The notes under the pieces: generated by a model | Databases searched by the model: none | Seen by the model: the letters and a program-made list of their open reading frames with translations, nothing else | Told to the model about the DNA's origin: nothing | Translations under genes and position numbers: made by a program | Assembly (NCBI GenBank): GCA_947630895.1 | Contig: CANRJJ010000008.1 | Location: 1 to 48,886, forward strand | Direction: 5' to 3' | DNA: 48,886 nucleotides | DNA from: an uncultured Wohlfahrtiimonas sp. | GTDB taxonomy: Bacteria > Pseudomonadota > Gammaproteobacteria > Cardiobacteriales > Wohlfahrtiimonadaceae | Shown here: piece after piece, positions 17,102 through 25,532 of the stretch | How the letters are laid out: each line of letters begins with the position of its first letter | Position numbering within the stretch: the first letter of the stretch is position 1

Positions 17102-17766
17102 GTGTTTTCACTGCGATCATTCAACGTGATCTACAACTGGGCATGCGCCAACGCACAGAATTATTAACCCCGATGATCTTCTTTTTGATCATCGTGAGCC
17201 TATTTCCATTAGGCTTAGGGTTGGATAATGAAAAAGTGATGCGCAATGTTTCACCTGCCATTTTATGGATTGGTGCTCTTTTATCGAACATGTTAATCAT
17301 GGAACGTTTATTTAAAAATGACTATGATGATGGATCTTTAGAGCAATTAATGCTTTCAGGCACGCCATTAGTCGTTGTTGTTTTAGGCAAAATCATTGCT
17401 CATTGGTGCTTAACCGCGCTGCCATTAATCATCGTTTCACCCATTTTAGGTTTAATGCTCTATTTCACTGTGCCACAAGCTCTAGAAATTGCGTTTCTAC
17501 TGCTGATCGCTACGCCTGTATTAAGTTGCATTGGTGCTATTTGTACCGCATTAACCTTACAACTCAGACGCGCAGGCTTACTGCTCAGCATCATCGCGCT
17601 ACCTCTCTTTTTACCTGTGCTTATTTTTGGTGTGCAGGCAACGCTTAGAATCGTCGAAGGGCATTCTGTGGTTGGTTTCTATGCTGTATTTTTCGCATTA
17701 GATTTAATCACGCTTGCACTCGCTCCTCTTATTACAGCTTTTGCACTTCGCATTAGTCTTCATTAA
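17098..17766 (+). CDS. ccmB: haem exporter permease CcmB
   Basis: A 222-residue inner-membrane protein with six hydrophobic segments; partner of CcmA. The N-terminus FTAIIQRDLQLGMRQRTELL, the FPLGLG turn and LIMERLFKNDYDDGSLEQL are family hallmarks. It is the last ccm gene; an AAA+ ATPase gene begins 17 bases after its stop without an intervening terminator. Confidence 0.94.
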   Translation: MSVFTAIIQRDLQLGMRQRTELLTPMIFFLIIVSLFPLGLGLDNEKVMRNVSPAILWIGALLSNMLIMERLFKNDYDDGSLEQLMLSGTPLVVVVLGKIIAHWCLTALPLIIVSPILGLMLYFTVPQALEIAFLLLIATPVLSCIGAICTALTLQLRRAGLLLSIIALPLFLPVLIFGVQATLRIVEGHSVVGFYAVFFALDLITLALAPLITAFALRISLH

Positions 17767-17783
17767 ATTTTCCTGAGATTTAC

Positions 17784-19880
17784 ATGACAAAAAAAACAAC
17801 TCCAGCCGTGGCTATGGACTACACACAACAATTACCGCCTGCTGTGCACTCATGGATTTTGACCATCATTTCTGATTTGGGTGGGCATCGTGAATTTATC
17901 CATAAAGATTTTTTCAGTGACGATCAGCTAGCGACAGCTTTATCTTTAGATAAATGGATCAATCATAAGCCACCTTTGAATCGTGCTGATATTTTAAAAA
18001 CTTTAAAAGAACAACAAGAAGCCTTACTGGCTGATCCTGAGCTTTTTACTAAGCCTTATAATGCTGATTTAAGCCATAATTTAGAAAACTTAAAATCACT
18101 CATTGATCTAACAGATACAGAATGTGCTTTATTAGAATTCACGTTGATTACTTACAATGAAACATTCTTGAATAATGCTTTGGATTTATTGGGCGCAATT
18201 AGCTCTGACCAAATGTACCGCATTCTTGCTGTGCTATTGCAAAAAACTCCGCAAGAAATCCGTACTGCATTTGCGTCAGATGGCACATTGGCTCGTACAG
18301 GTTTAGTGCGTGTTCATCACGGCCCTTCTCTCTTCTTCCGCGGCAAGATTGATTTATTGTCTCGCAATTTTATTGAGGCAATGTTCTCTCACGAAACAAC
18401 GCCATATAACATTCTTAAAGATGTTGTTTCTAAGAGTAAACCAACAAAATTAACGCTAGAGAACTTCAATTACTTAAAAACTGAGCTCTCTATTTTAGTG
18501 CCATATTTACAGCATGCATTGGATAACAATGAAAAAGGCATCAACATATTAATTTATGGTGAGCCTGGCACAGGTAAAACAGAATTGGCGCGCGTTTTGG
18601 TGGATCACTTCAAAGTTTCTGCTTATGAAGTTGTGTCTGAGTCCATTCATGGCGAAGGCGTAGAAAAAGGCGAGCAACGCTTATATGCTTATTTAGCGGC
18701 ACAAAACTTCTTCTGTAATCAAAAATCATTGATCATCTTTGATGAAATTGAAGATGTATTTTTTGATGGCTCAATGGAAGGCTTACCAAACTTCTCTAAA
18801 GCATGGTTTAACCATATTTTAGAAACCAATAAAATTCCAACCATTTGGATTTGTAATGATACTTATGACATTGATCCCGCGATCATTCGTCGTTTTGACT
18901 TCACATTCCATTTAGCATCACCACCGAAATCAGAACGCAAAGCAATGCTTGAATCAGCATTAAAAGGTTCTCTCAGTCCAAATACTTTAAATGCCTTAGC
19001 ATTGTCGAAAGATTTAGTGCCTGCCATCATTGATCGCACTGCAAAAGTTCTCAATACCATCGAGAAATCTTTGAATGTCAGCTACGATGAAGCTGCTGCG
19101 ACTATCATCAATGGCACACTCAAAGCACAAGGCAATGAAGAAATTCGCATTGCGAAAATTGGTGGCTTAAGCGAAATTTATAATCCTGCATTCACCAATA
19201 CTGATTCAAACTTATCTTTATTGGCTGAGCGTTTAAAAGTATTCAATGAAGCTCGGATCTGTTTGTATGGTGCTTCAGGCACTGGTAAATCAGCTTTTGC
19301 ACACTATTTATCAGATTATTTAAACAAACCGTTACTCATCAAAAAAGTTTCAGATTTGATGGATAAATATGTGGGTGAAACTGAGAAACAAATCGCCGCT
19401 GCATTCCATGAAGCAAATACAACAGGTGCAATCTTGTTGATGGATGAAGTGGATAGCTTCTTGCGCGATCGTCGCCATGCACAGCAAAACTATGAAGTGA
19501 CGATGGTAAATGAAATGCTCACGCAAATGGAAGAGTTTTCTGGCATTTTCATCGCAACCACAAACTTAATGGATCATTTAGATCAAGCGATGCTGCGTCG
19601 CTTTGACTTTAAAGTGAAGTTTAACTACTTAACGACAGAGCAAGCTTGGTTATTGTTCAATGAACAATGCCGTTATTTAGGCTTTAAAGAGATTGATCCT
19701 GCTTTGGAAGCGAGCTTTAAAAAACTTACAAGCTTAGCGCCTGGCGACTTTGCAATCTCTGCTCGCCAAGCTAAATTGGGCGTGATCACTAAACCTGAAG
19801 AAATCATCGCTCAGCTTGTGAAAGAAAATGATCTCAAACAAGCCAAAGGCACAACGATTGGTTTTGTGGCAAATAAATAA
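17784..19880 (+). CDS. tandem AAA+ ATPase, unknown function
   Basis: A 698-residue cytoplasmic protein with no signal or membrane helix. After an N-terminal helical region (1 to about 220) come two AAA+ modules. Module 1: Walker A GEPGTGKT (259-266), Walker B FDEIED (D320, E321), and a RRFDF arginine-finger segment. Module 2: Walker A GASGTGKS (496-503), Walker B MDEVDS (D554, E555) and again RRFDF. Both sites look intact. Such double-AAA proteins remodel or unfold proteins, but the closest named relatives (SpoVK/CDC48-type) differ in their N-terminal domains and I cannot assign a role. It is 17 bases after ccmB, so likely co-transcribed with the cytochrome c maturation genes, and ends at a GAAA-loop terminator. 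Confidence 0.85.
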   Translation: MTKKTTPAVAMDYTQQLPPAVHSWILTIISDLGGHREFIHKDFFSDDQLATALSLDKWINHKPPLNRADILKTLKEQQEALLADPELFTKPYNADLSHNLENLKSLIDLTDTECALLEFTLITYNETFLNNALDLLGAISSDQMYRILAVLLQKTPQEIRTAFASDGTLARTGLVRVHHGPSLFFRGKIDLLSRNFIEAMFSHETTPYNILKDVVSKSKPTKLTLENFNYLKTELSILVPYLQHALDNNEKGINILIYGEPGTGKTELARVLVDHFKVSAYEVVSESIHGEGVEKGEQRLYAYLAAQNFFCNQKSLIIFDEIEDVFFDGSMEGLPNFSKAWFNHILETNKIPTIWICNDTYDIDPAIIRRFDFTFHLASPPKSERKAMLESALKGSLSPNTLNALALSKDLVPAIIDRTAKVLNTIEKSLNVSYDEAAATIINGTLKAQGNEEIRIAKIGGLSEIYNPAFTNTDSNLSLLAERLKVFNEARICLYGASGTGKSAFAHYLSDYLNKPLLIKKVSDLMDKYVGETEKQIAAAFHEANTTGAILLMDEVDSFLRDRRHAQQNYEVTMVNEMLTQMEEFSGIFIATTNLMDHLDQAMLRRFDFKVKFNYLTTEQAWLLFNEQCRYLGFKEIDPALEASFKKLTSLAPGDFAISARQAKLGVITKPEEIIAQLVKENDLKQAKGTTIGFVANK

Positions 19881-19885
19881 TCAAT

Positions 19886-19911
19886 AAAAGGAAACAGAAA
19901 TGTTTCCTTTT
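19886..19911 (+). terminator. intrinsic terminator after the ccm-AAA operon
   Basis: Stem AAAAGGAAACA / TGTTTCCTTTT with a GAAA tetraloop, ending in a T run, six bases after the AAA+ stop. Confidence 0.88.
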
Positions 19912-19967
19912 TATTACACTTAAAAAAATATTAATTTAAAAAACTGACTAAATCTTGGAAATAAAAC

Positions 19968-21878
19968 ATGAAAATATCAGAAGTATATATAAATAAACTG
20001 GAGAGAATATTAGAGATATATTCTAAGGAAAATGAGCCTAATCCAAAAAATATTCAAGCAATTTCCAATTTAATCCAATATTTAATGAAATATGAAAATA
20101 TTATCAATAACGAGACAATCGAAATTACTAATAATTCACCATATATAGAATTAACTAAACAAATTAGCCAAAATGTAAAAGATGAATTATCAAAATATCA
20201 GATAGAAAATAAATTTAGTGATGGTGCAGAATTAACAACAATACCTACCATTGCATATAATGCTAAACAACTACTTGATCCTGATAGATTATATGAACTA
20301 TCCCTTGGCAAGTTAAATGATGATTTTAAACGCTTAGAATTATTAGAAATAATTAAAGATACTGAAAAAAATATTATTCTATTAGGTGCAAATGGTAGCG
20401 GTAAATCATCTTTAGCTAATTTTCTAAAAAACTCTGGCAACCAAAGAATAATTGTTGCTCCTGCACAAAAATATTTATTTATTCCAGAATCAACTGGATA
20501 TCATGATAAAACAACAGCAGACTATGATTTCATTAGAAACAAACAGCAAGAACACGATTTTAAAAATATTTTCAATATTAATGACTTTGAGTTTTATTTT
20601 AAGAACCTCATAACCGCTTTGATTAATGAATATACTGAAGAGGCTAACAAACACTATTTAGGTAGTGAAAGCACAGAATTTAGTAAATCTAAAATGGCAA
20701 TATTATGTCGTATATTTAATGAATTATTACCTAATATTAAACTCGAAATAATTACAAAAAATAGATCTTTAAGTGTTATTTCTGTATTAACCGAGGAAGA
20801 ATACAACTTTAATTTAATGAGCGATGGAGAAAGAGCTGTTATTTTCTATCTAGCTAGTGTGTTAATAGCAGAAGACAAGAGCATCATTGTCATAGATGAA
20901 CCTGAAACATATATCAATCCTTCTATCTATAAAGAATTATGGGACCGATTAATTTCTGAACGCTCAGATTGTCAATTCATTTTTATTACACACTCCATGG
21001 ATTTTATTGCATCACGTGCTGCAGAAAATACTAAATTTTATTGGCTAAAAAAATTTACACCACCTGACTCCTGGGAAATAGAAGCTCTTCCAACAATAGG
21101 GGATATTCCTAAAATATTAGTGGCAGAACTTGCGAGTAGCCGTAAACCAATTTTATTCTGTGAAGGAACACTAGAAAGCTGGGATTATCAAATTTATAGC
21201 ATATTATTTAGTGACAAATACACTGTACAACCCATTGAAAGCCATACATCTGTTATTAACTATACAAAAGCATTTAATGAATCTAATCATTTACATCACA
21301 ACAATGCAATTGGAATCATAGATGGAGATTTACTTTTTGGAGACAGAATAGAACAATATAAAAAAAATCATATTCATGTATTGCCTTTCAATGAAATTGA
21401 AATGATTTTATTATGGCAACCAATAATAGAAGAAGTTCTAAGTCATTTTAATAATAAAGATGATGTCGAACAAAAAATCGTAGCATTTCAGAATGAACTA
21501 GTTGAAAAAATTCTTACGAACAAACAAAGAATAATCACTGCGGCAGTAAAAAAAGAAATTGATAGTGAGCTCGGAAATTATCGTATTCAAAATGACAAAT
21601 CTATTGAAAATATTAAAGCAGAGATGATCAACTTATCAGAAAAGCTAGCAGACATAGATGCTATCACAAAAAATATATCAGCTTCTCTAGAAGCTGCATT
21701 AGAAGCTAAAGACTATGATTCATTATTGATCTTATGTAATTTAAAAGGTGAAATATTAAATGGATTGGGAAATAAAAAATTAGATAATGATTATGCTAAG
21801 AAAGCAAAATACGCAATTGCAAATAATCCAGAGCTACAAAAACAACTTAAAACAAAATTCTTCAAGGATATACATTAA
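19968..21878 (+). CDS. AAA/ABC-type ATPase with DUF4435 (TOPRIM-like) C-terminal domain, possible defence protein
   Basis: A 636-residue protein. After about 110 residues of helical N-terminus comes an ABC-like ATPase: Walker A GANGSGKSS (G140-K146), signature-like LMSDGERA (from 283), Walker B VIDEPE (D310, E311) and a switch histidine in FITHSMDF. From about 390 onward FCEGTLESWDYQIY (E399), IIDGDLLFG (D452, D454) and NEIEMILL fit the acidic pattern of DUF4435/OLD-type TOPRIM domains, which often cleave nucleic acid. A coiled segment (about 535-585) precedes the end. The gene is strikingly A/T rich, with many ATA, AAT and TTA codons unlike its neighbours, suggesting transfer. It stands alone between two terminators. 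Relatives occur in defence islands; anti-phage action here is inference. Confidence 0.75.
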   Translation: MKISEVYINKLERILEIYSKENEPNPKNIQAISNLIQYLMKYENIINNETIEITNNSPYIELTKQISQNVKDELSKYQIENKFSDGAELTTIPTIAYNAKQLLDPDRLYELSLGKLNDDFKRLELLEIIKDTEKNIILLGANGSGKSSLANFLKNSGNQRIIVAPAQKYLFIPESTGYHDKTTADYDFIRNKQQEHDFKNIFNINDFEFYFKNLITALINEYTEEANKHYLGSESTEFSKSKMAILCRIFNELLPNIKLEIITKNRSLSVISVLTEEEYNFNLMSDGERAVIFYLASVLIAEDKSIIVIDEPETYINPSIYKELWDRLISERSDCQFIFITHSMDFIASRAAENTKFYWLKKFTPPDSWEIEALPTIGDIPKILVAELASSRKPILFCEGTLESWDYQIYSILFSDKYTVQPIESHTSVINYTKAFNESNHLHHNNAIGIIDGDLLFGDRIEQYKKNHIHVLPFNEIEMILLWQPIIEEVLSHFNNKDDVEQKIVAFQNELVEKILTNKQRIITAAVKKEIDSELGNYRIQNDKSIENIKAEMINLSEKLADIDAITKNISASLEAALEAKDYDSLLILCNLKGEILNGLGNKKLDNDYAKKAKYAIANNPELQKQLKTKFFKDIH

Positions 21879-21888
21879 TCCTCAATAA

Positions 21889-21911
21889 AAAAGCCCTCAA
21901 TAAGGGCTTTT
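21889..21911. terminator. terminator between the DUF4435 ATPase and NYN genes
   Basis: Stem AAAAGCCCT / AGGGCTTTT with a five-base loop between two convergent genes; T runs on both exits allow bidirectional use. Confidence 0.85.
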
Positions 21912-21943
21912 CACTATCTATCTTTTTATTATTCTTAATACTT

Positions 21944-22621
21944 TTACGCACTCATTTTTCCTAAGAAATCTTCAATACGATTGGAATTATATTGCAAAAT
22001 ATTTCCTTGGTTTTTGATGCGTACAACATCCAAAAATTCCATGCGGCTGATCACATGATTCACTAAGTGTTCTCTTGCTCTCTCAGTAATATCTGAGCCT
22101 TTTAATTGTGAGCGAATCGTGTTGCGCAAACTCTCAAGCTTCACTGGGCGAGAGTAATCTTCAATTTTATGTAGCATTTTGCACATTTTAATTAACAAAG
22201 AATCAAACTGTAACTCTTTATTACTGCGCGTTGTTCCCACGCGCTTTGCTTTTTTATTCGGTGAGCGATTCACTAGATTAATAATCGCGTCAAAGTCTTT
22301 GTCATTAGAATATATTTCAAATCGATCATATTGCTCAAAGTAACAGCCCAACATAAATGTGATGCCAAAATCTGCTGAGTTGTTCGCGATGTCGCCCATT
22401 TTTACTAATTCTAGTCGCCCTTGCATTACAAATTCGCTCAATGATGTAATCCAATCTAAGGGGATTTTCACGCCAGTATTGGCATAACAAATCACAACTT
22501 TGTGATATTCCTTAAATTCGAGAATGAGTTCGGTAATCTTGGATGGGCAATTTTCGATGTCTATGAATAAAATAGAGCGTTTCGTTACATCCGGTAAGCT
22601 AATGATGGTTTTATCTTTCAT
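21944..22621 (-). CDS. NYN-domain (PIN-like) putative ribonuclease
   Basis: A 225-residue protein whose first 130 residues carry the NYN/PIN-like acidic set: D21 in LFIDIEN, D84 in NNSADFGI, and D107/D109 in IYSNDKDFD. These residues bind metal in known NYN nucleases such as those of the LabA/Zc3h12a superfamily. The C-terminal 90 residues are helical, with basic patches, and may form a winged-helix-like nucleic-acid domain. I start at ATG 22621, with AGAGGA nine bases upstream; in-frame ATGs at 22630 and 22672 would add residues with no family look. It converges on the DUF4435 ATPase gene. RNA cleavage is inferred from motifs only. Confidence 0.75.
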   Translation of the reverse strand: MKDKTIISLPDVTKRSILFIDIENCPSKITELILEFKEYHKVVICYANTGVKIPLDWITSLSEFVMQGRLELVKMGDIANNSADFGITFMLGCYFEQYDRFEIYSNDKDFDAIINLVNRSPNKKAKRVGTTRSNKELQFDSLLIKMCKMLHKIEDYSRPVKLESLRNTIRSQLKGSDITERAREHLVNHVISRMEFLDVVRIKNQGNILQYNSNRIEDFLGKMSA

Positions 22622-22735
22622 CGTGATCATTCCTCTGTTTAGTTGTATATTCAGGACAATGATGAAGCTCATTCGAGATTACCAAGCAATTGTGTCAGTT
22701 TTTTGACAATGAACGGATATATATTTTCCCCATAA

Positions 22736-22760
22736 AAAAAGGCGGTTTTACCGCCTTTTT
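22736..22760. terminator. intrinsic terminator downstream of arcC
   Basis: Stem AAAAAGGCGGT / ACCGCCTTTTT with a three-base loop. On the minus strand it ends the arcC transcript with a T run. Confidence 0.86.
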
Positions 22761-22780
22761 AATACATTGATAATGCTTCA

Positions 22781-23737
22781 TTATTTGTGAATTTTCGTGC
22801 CTTTAGTGCCTTTCAGCGCATCAGCCATAGTTTCTAGCTTTGTAACAATCCCAACGCCATTTGGGCATGCCGCAATGTAATCCAATAAAGATTCTACTTT
22901 TGGCAGCATGCTACCCGCAGGGAATTGTCCTTCAGCTTTATACTTTTCAGCATCAGCCACAGATAATTCAGATAACCACTCTTGATTAGGCTTGCCAAAA
23001 TTCACAGCGATTTGCTCAACGCCTGTTGGAATCAAGTAAACATCTGCTTGTAAATCTGCTGCCAATAAAGAAGACACTCGATCTTTATCAATCACTGATT
23101 CAATGCCCGTTACAGTATTATCTGCATTCTTTTGAACAGGAATACCGCCACCGCCACAAGCAATCACAAGCGCATCAGAATCCACTAAGCTTTTAATCAC
23201 ATCCAATTCAACAATCGATTTTGGCGATGGAGATGCAACCACTCTTCTCCAACCACGACCTGAATCTTCAACGATATTCCAGCCTTCTTTCGCTGCTTTC
23301 TCTTTAGCAACTGCTTCTTCCATAAACACGCCAACAGGTTTGTTAGGCGTTAAAAAAGCAGGATCTTGAGGATCAACTTCAACTTGCGTCACAACTGAAA
23401 CAACTGGCTTATTGATTCCGCGTCTTTTAAATTCATTACCAATCGCTGATTGTAATAAATAACCAATTTCACCCTGAGTACTTGATACATGATGATCTAG
23501 AGGATATTGAGGCAAATCAGTCGCTGCTGCATCTTGCATTAAATGGATACCAACGTGTGGTCCATTACCATGAGTTAGCACAACTCTCCAGCCTGCTTCG
23601 ACCAAATTGACAACATCCACTGCTAACTTATCTGCAACTTCACGCTGAGATTTAATATCAATATGATTATTGTCTTCAATCAGTGCATTACCACCAATTG
23701 CTAAAACCATTACAGGTACTTTCTTTTGATCACTCAT
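22781..23737 (-). CDS. arcC: carbamate kinase
   Basis: Transfers phosphate from carbamoyl phosphate to ADP, giving ATP, ammonia and CO2. The 318-residue length is normal. The N-terminal AIGGNALIE, THGNGPHVG, the segment DSGRGWRRVVASPSPK and ALVIACGGGGIPV are clear carbamate kinase motifs. AGAGGAAACTGT precedes the ATG. The gene lies 148 bases after a metabolite:H+ symporter on the same strand, and no arginine deiminase or catabolic transcarbamylase is in the window, so the source of carbamoyl phosphate is unknown. The gap upstream holds an unusual inverted repeat at 23794-23873. Confidence 0.94.
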   Translation of the reverse strand: MSDQKKVPVMVLAIGGNALIEDNNHIDIKSQREVADKLAVDVVNLVEAGWRVVLTHGNGPHVGIHLMQDAAATDLPQYPLDHHVSSTQGEIGYLLQSAIGNEFKRRGINKPVVSVVTQVEVDPQDPAFLTPNKPVGVFMEEAVAKEKAAKEGWNIVEDSGRGWRRVVASPSPKSIVELDVIKSLVDSDALVIACGGGGIPVQKNADNTVTGIESVIDKDRVSSLLAADLQADVYLIPTGVEQIAVNFGKPNQEWLSELSVADAEKYKAEGQFPAGSMLPKVESLLDYIAACPNGVGIVTKLETMADALKGTKGTKIHK

Positions 23738-23793
23738 ACAGTTTCCTCTTATATAACGTTTTAATTAAGCTCACTAACGTTAACAGTGTAATG

Positions 23794-23873
23794 GAGAATG
23801 CAACAATAATTACGTTATAAAAATAATTAAATCAATCATCTAAAATTAAAAAAAACAATTATTGAGCATTCTC
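23794..23873. repeat. long inverted repeat between the symporter and arcC
   Basis: Left arm GAGAATGC-AA-CAATAATT (23794-23811) is matched by right arm AATTATTG-A-GCATTCTC (23857-23873): 16 paired bases around a small asymmetric bulge, with a 45-base A/T-rich loop. It could form an mRNA hairpin between the two genes, or represent paired protein-binding sites. I see no target-site duplication that would mark a mobile element. Confidence 0.6.
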
Positions 23874-23885
23874 GTGGAAACTTGA

Positions 23886-25211
23886 TTAATTACCTTGATA
23901 GCCTTTATAAGACAAAGGTAAAAATGCAATGATGATTGCCAAAATAGATACTGCTCCGATATACCAAGCTGCACCTAAAGGCGTAATATCCAATAACCAA
24001 ATGGTTAAAGCTGGCGTAATTGCACTGAAAACTGCATACGCTAAGTTATAAGAAAATGATAATCCTGAATAACGAATTTTTGCAGGATAAGCTCTTGTAC
24101 CAACGATTGGTGTCAATGCGATTGAACCTGTGAATAAACCCATCAATGCTGCAGTTATATATAACATTTCAACGCTTGGCTCATGCATCAATACTGAGTA
24201 AAAAATAAATGATGTAATCGCTAAACCACCCCAAGCAATGATTGCTGTTACGCGAGTTTTCAACACATCTTCCATCCATCCGAAGAGCGCACAACCAATC
24301 GTTAACGTCAATGCCATAATACATCCTATGATACGAGCATCTAGCGATGGCAATTCATACATTCCACCCAATATTTTTACAGGTGTCATCAATATACCAA
24401 CCATAATTGTTGTTGAAAGTGTCCATGTTAATAAGCTCACAATGCTAGTCGCCAACATGTGTTTTTTGATTACTGTCACTACAGGAATCTCTTTCGATAA
24501 CTCTTTTCGCTCTGCCATTTCTTGGAAGATCGGTGTTTCATTTAAATAACGACGTAAATAAACAGAAATTACACCAAACAAACCACCCGCGATGAATGGA
24601 ATTCTCCATGCGTAATCTAAAATTTCTTCAACAGAGAATGTTAAATCGATCAAAATAGAAACAACAAAACCTAATAAAATACCGCCTGTGATGCCACTCG
24701 TTAATACGCCCACCCCTAAACCATAACGATTACGTGGAGTGTGTTCTGCGATAAATACCCAAGCGCCTGGCATTTCTCCGCCAATCGCCGCACCTTGGAA
24801 CATACGCATAATGATCAATAAAACAGGTGCCAATAATCCAATACTTTCATAAGTTGGCATTACGCCGATCACAAATGTTGGCAATGCCATCATCGCAACA
24901 CTCAAAGTAAACATTTTTTTACGGCCTAAAGTATCACCGAAATGCGCCATGATGATGCCACCAATTGGACGAGCAATATAGCCTGCCGCAAAACCACCCC
25001 AAGCGTAAATATCTCCCCAAACTGTTCCCATAAGATCTGCAGGTAAAAACAGCTTTTTCACGACAGTTTCGATGTAGAGTGCATAGATTACAAAATCATA
25101 AAATTCTAAAGTTCCGCCTAAAGATGAAAGGCTTAGTGTTTTGTAATCTTCTTTATTTAATGGGCGTGCTGAGGGGGAGTTACTATCCGATTGAGACATT
25201 GTTGCAGACAT
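23886..25211 (-). CDS. MFS transporter, metabolite:H+ symporter (MHS) family
   Basis: A 441-residue twelve-helix major facilitator. The loop motif ARPIGGIIMAHFGDTLGRKK between helices 2 and 3, and EMPGAWVFIAEHTPRNRYG, place it in the MHS family with ProP, ShiA and citrate/alpha-ketoglutarate carriers. The substrate cannot be read from sequence; a small organic acid or amino-acid-like compound is usual. AGGAAAAA lies before the ATG. Downstream on the same strand is arcC, so the substrate may feed carbamoyl phosphate formation (inference). Divergent from the YkvI-family transporter across a 321-base regulatory gap. Confidence 0.86.
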   Translation of the reverse strand: MSATMSQSDSNSPSARPLNKEDYKTLSLSSLGGTLEFYDFVIYALYIETVVKKLFLPADLMGTVWGDIYAWGGFAAGYIARPIGGIIMAHFGDTLGRKKMFTLSVAMMALPTFVIGVMPTYESIGLLAPVLLIIMRMFQGAAIGGEMPGAWVFIAEHTPRNRYGLGVGVLTSGITGGILLGFVVSILIDLTFSVEEILDYAWRIPFIAGGLFGVISVYLRRYLNETPIFQEMAERKELSKEIPVVTVIKKHMLATSIVSLLTWTLSTTIMVGILMTPVKILGGMYELPSLDARIIGCIMALTLTIGCALFGWMEDVLKTRVTAIIAWGGLAITSFIFYSVLMHEPSVEMLYITAALMGLFTGSIALTPIVGTRAYPAKIRYSGLSFSYNLAYAVFSAITPALTIWLLDITPLGAAWYIGAVSILAIIIAFLPLSYKGYQGN

Positions 25212-25532
25212 ACAATTTTTCCTAAAACTTATTTTGAACGAACAGACATCATAGCCACACCTTTTTTAAAATTTCAATCCTTCACATAAAATATTTATTT
25301 ACATCTATTTACTTTTAACAATGGATAAAATTTGACCACTACCACTTTATGTTTACTTTTTACCTGATCCTAACAAAACTTAATACATAAAATATTTGTT
25401 TCAAATCAATATATTGATTTTTAAATTTGCATCAAATTAAAATTTAATTCACGTAAATTTGTATTCTTATAAAAAATATGGTTTATATAGCTACAAATTA
25501 GCTACACATTATGAAAAACCTCGGAGGAAAAC
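25212..25532. promoter_or_regulatory. 321-base divergent regulatory region with palindrome and repeats
   Basis: No gene is seen here. An 18-bp perfect palindrome, AAATCAATATATTGATTT, lies at 25403-25420. A 17-base sequence, ACATAAAATATTTATTT (25284-25300), recurs with one change at 25385-25401, directly beside the palindrome. TAGCTACA occurs twice, at 25488-25495 and 25499-25506, 11 bases or about one helical turn apart, just upstream of the plus-strand leader. CGGAGG provides a strong ribosome site for the gene at 25533. These could be operator sites for the two divergent transporters; no regulator gene is adjacent. Confidence 0.5.

Noticed and set aside
19968-22621. DUF4435 ATPase and NYN gene as one operon-type defence system
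   Set aside because: The genes converge with a bidirectional terminator between them and differ in base composition, so they are not one transcription unit.
25403-25420. Palindrome considered as an FNR site
   Set aside because: FNR needs TTGAT-N4-ATCAA; here the half-sites are in the opposite order (ATCAA...TTGAT), so it does not fit.
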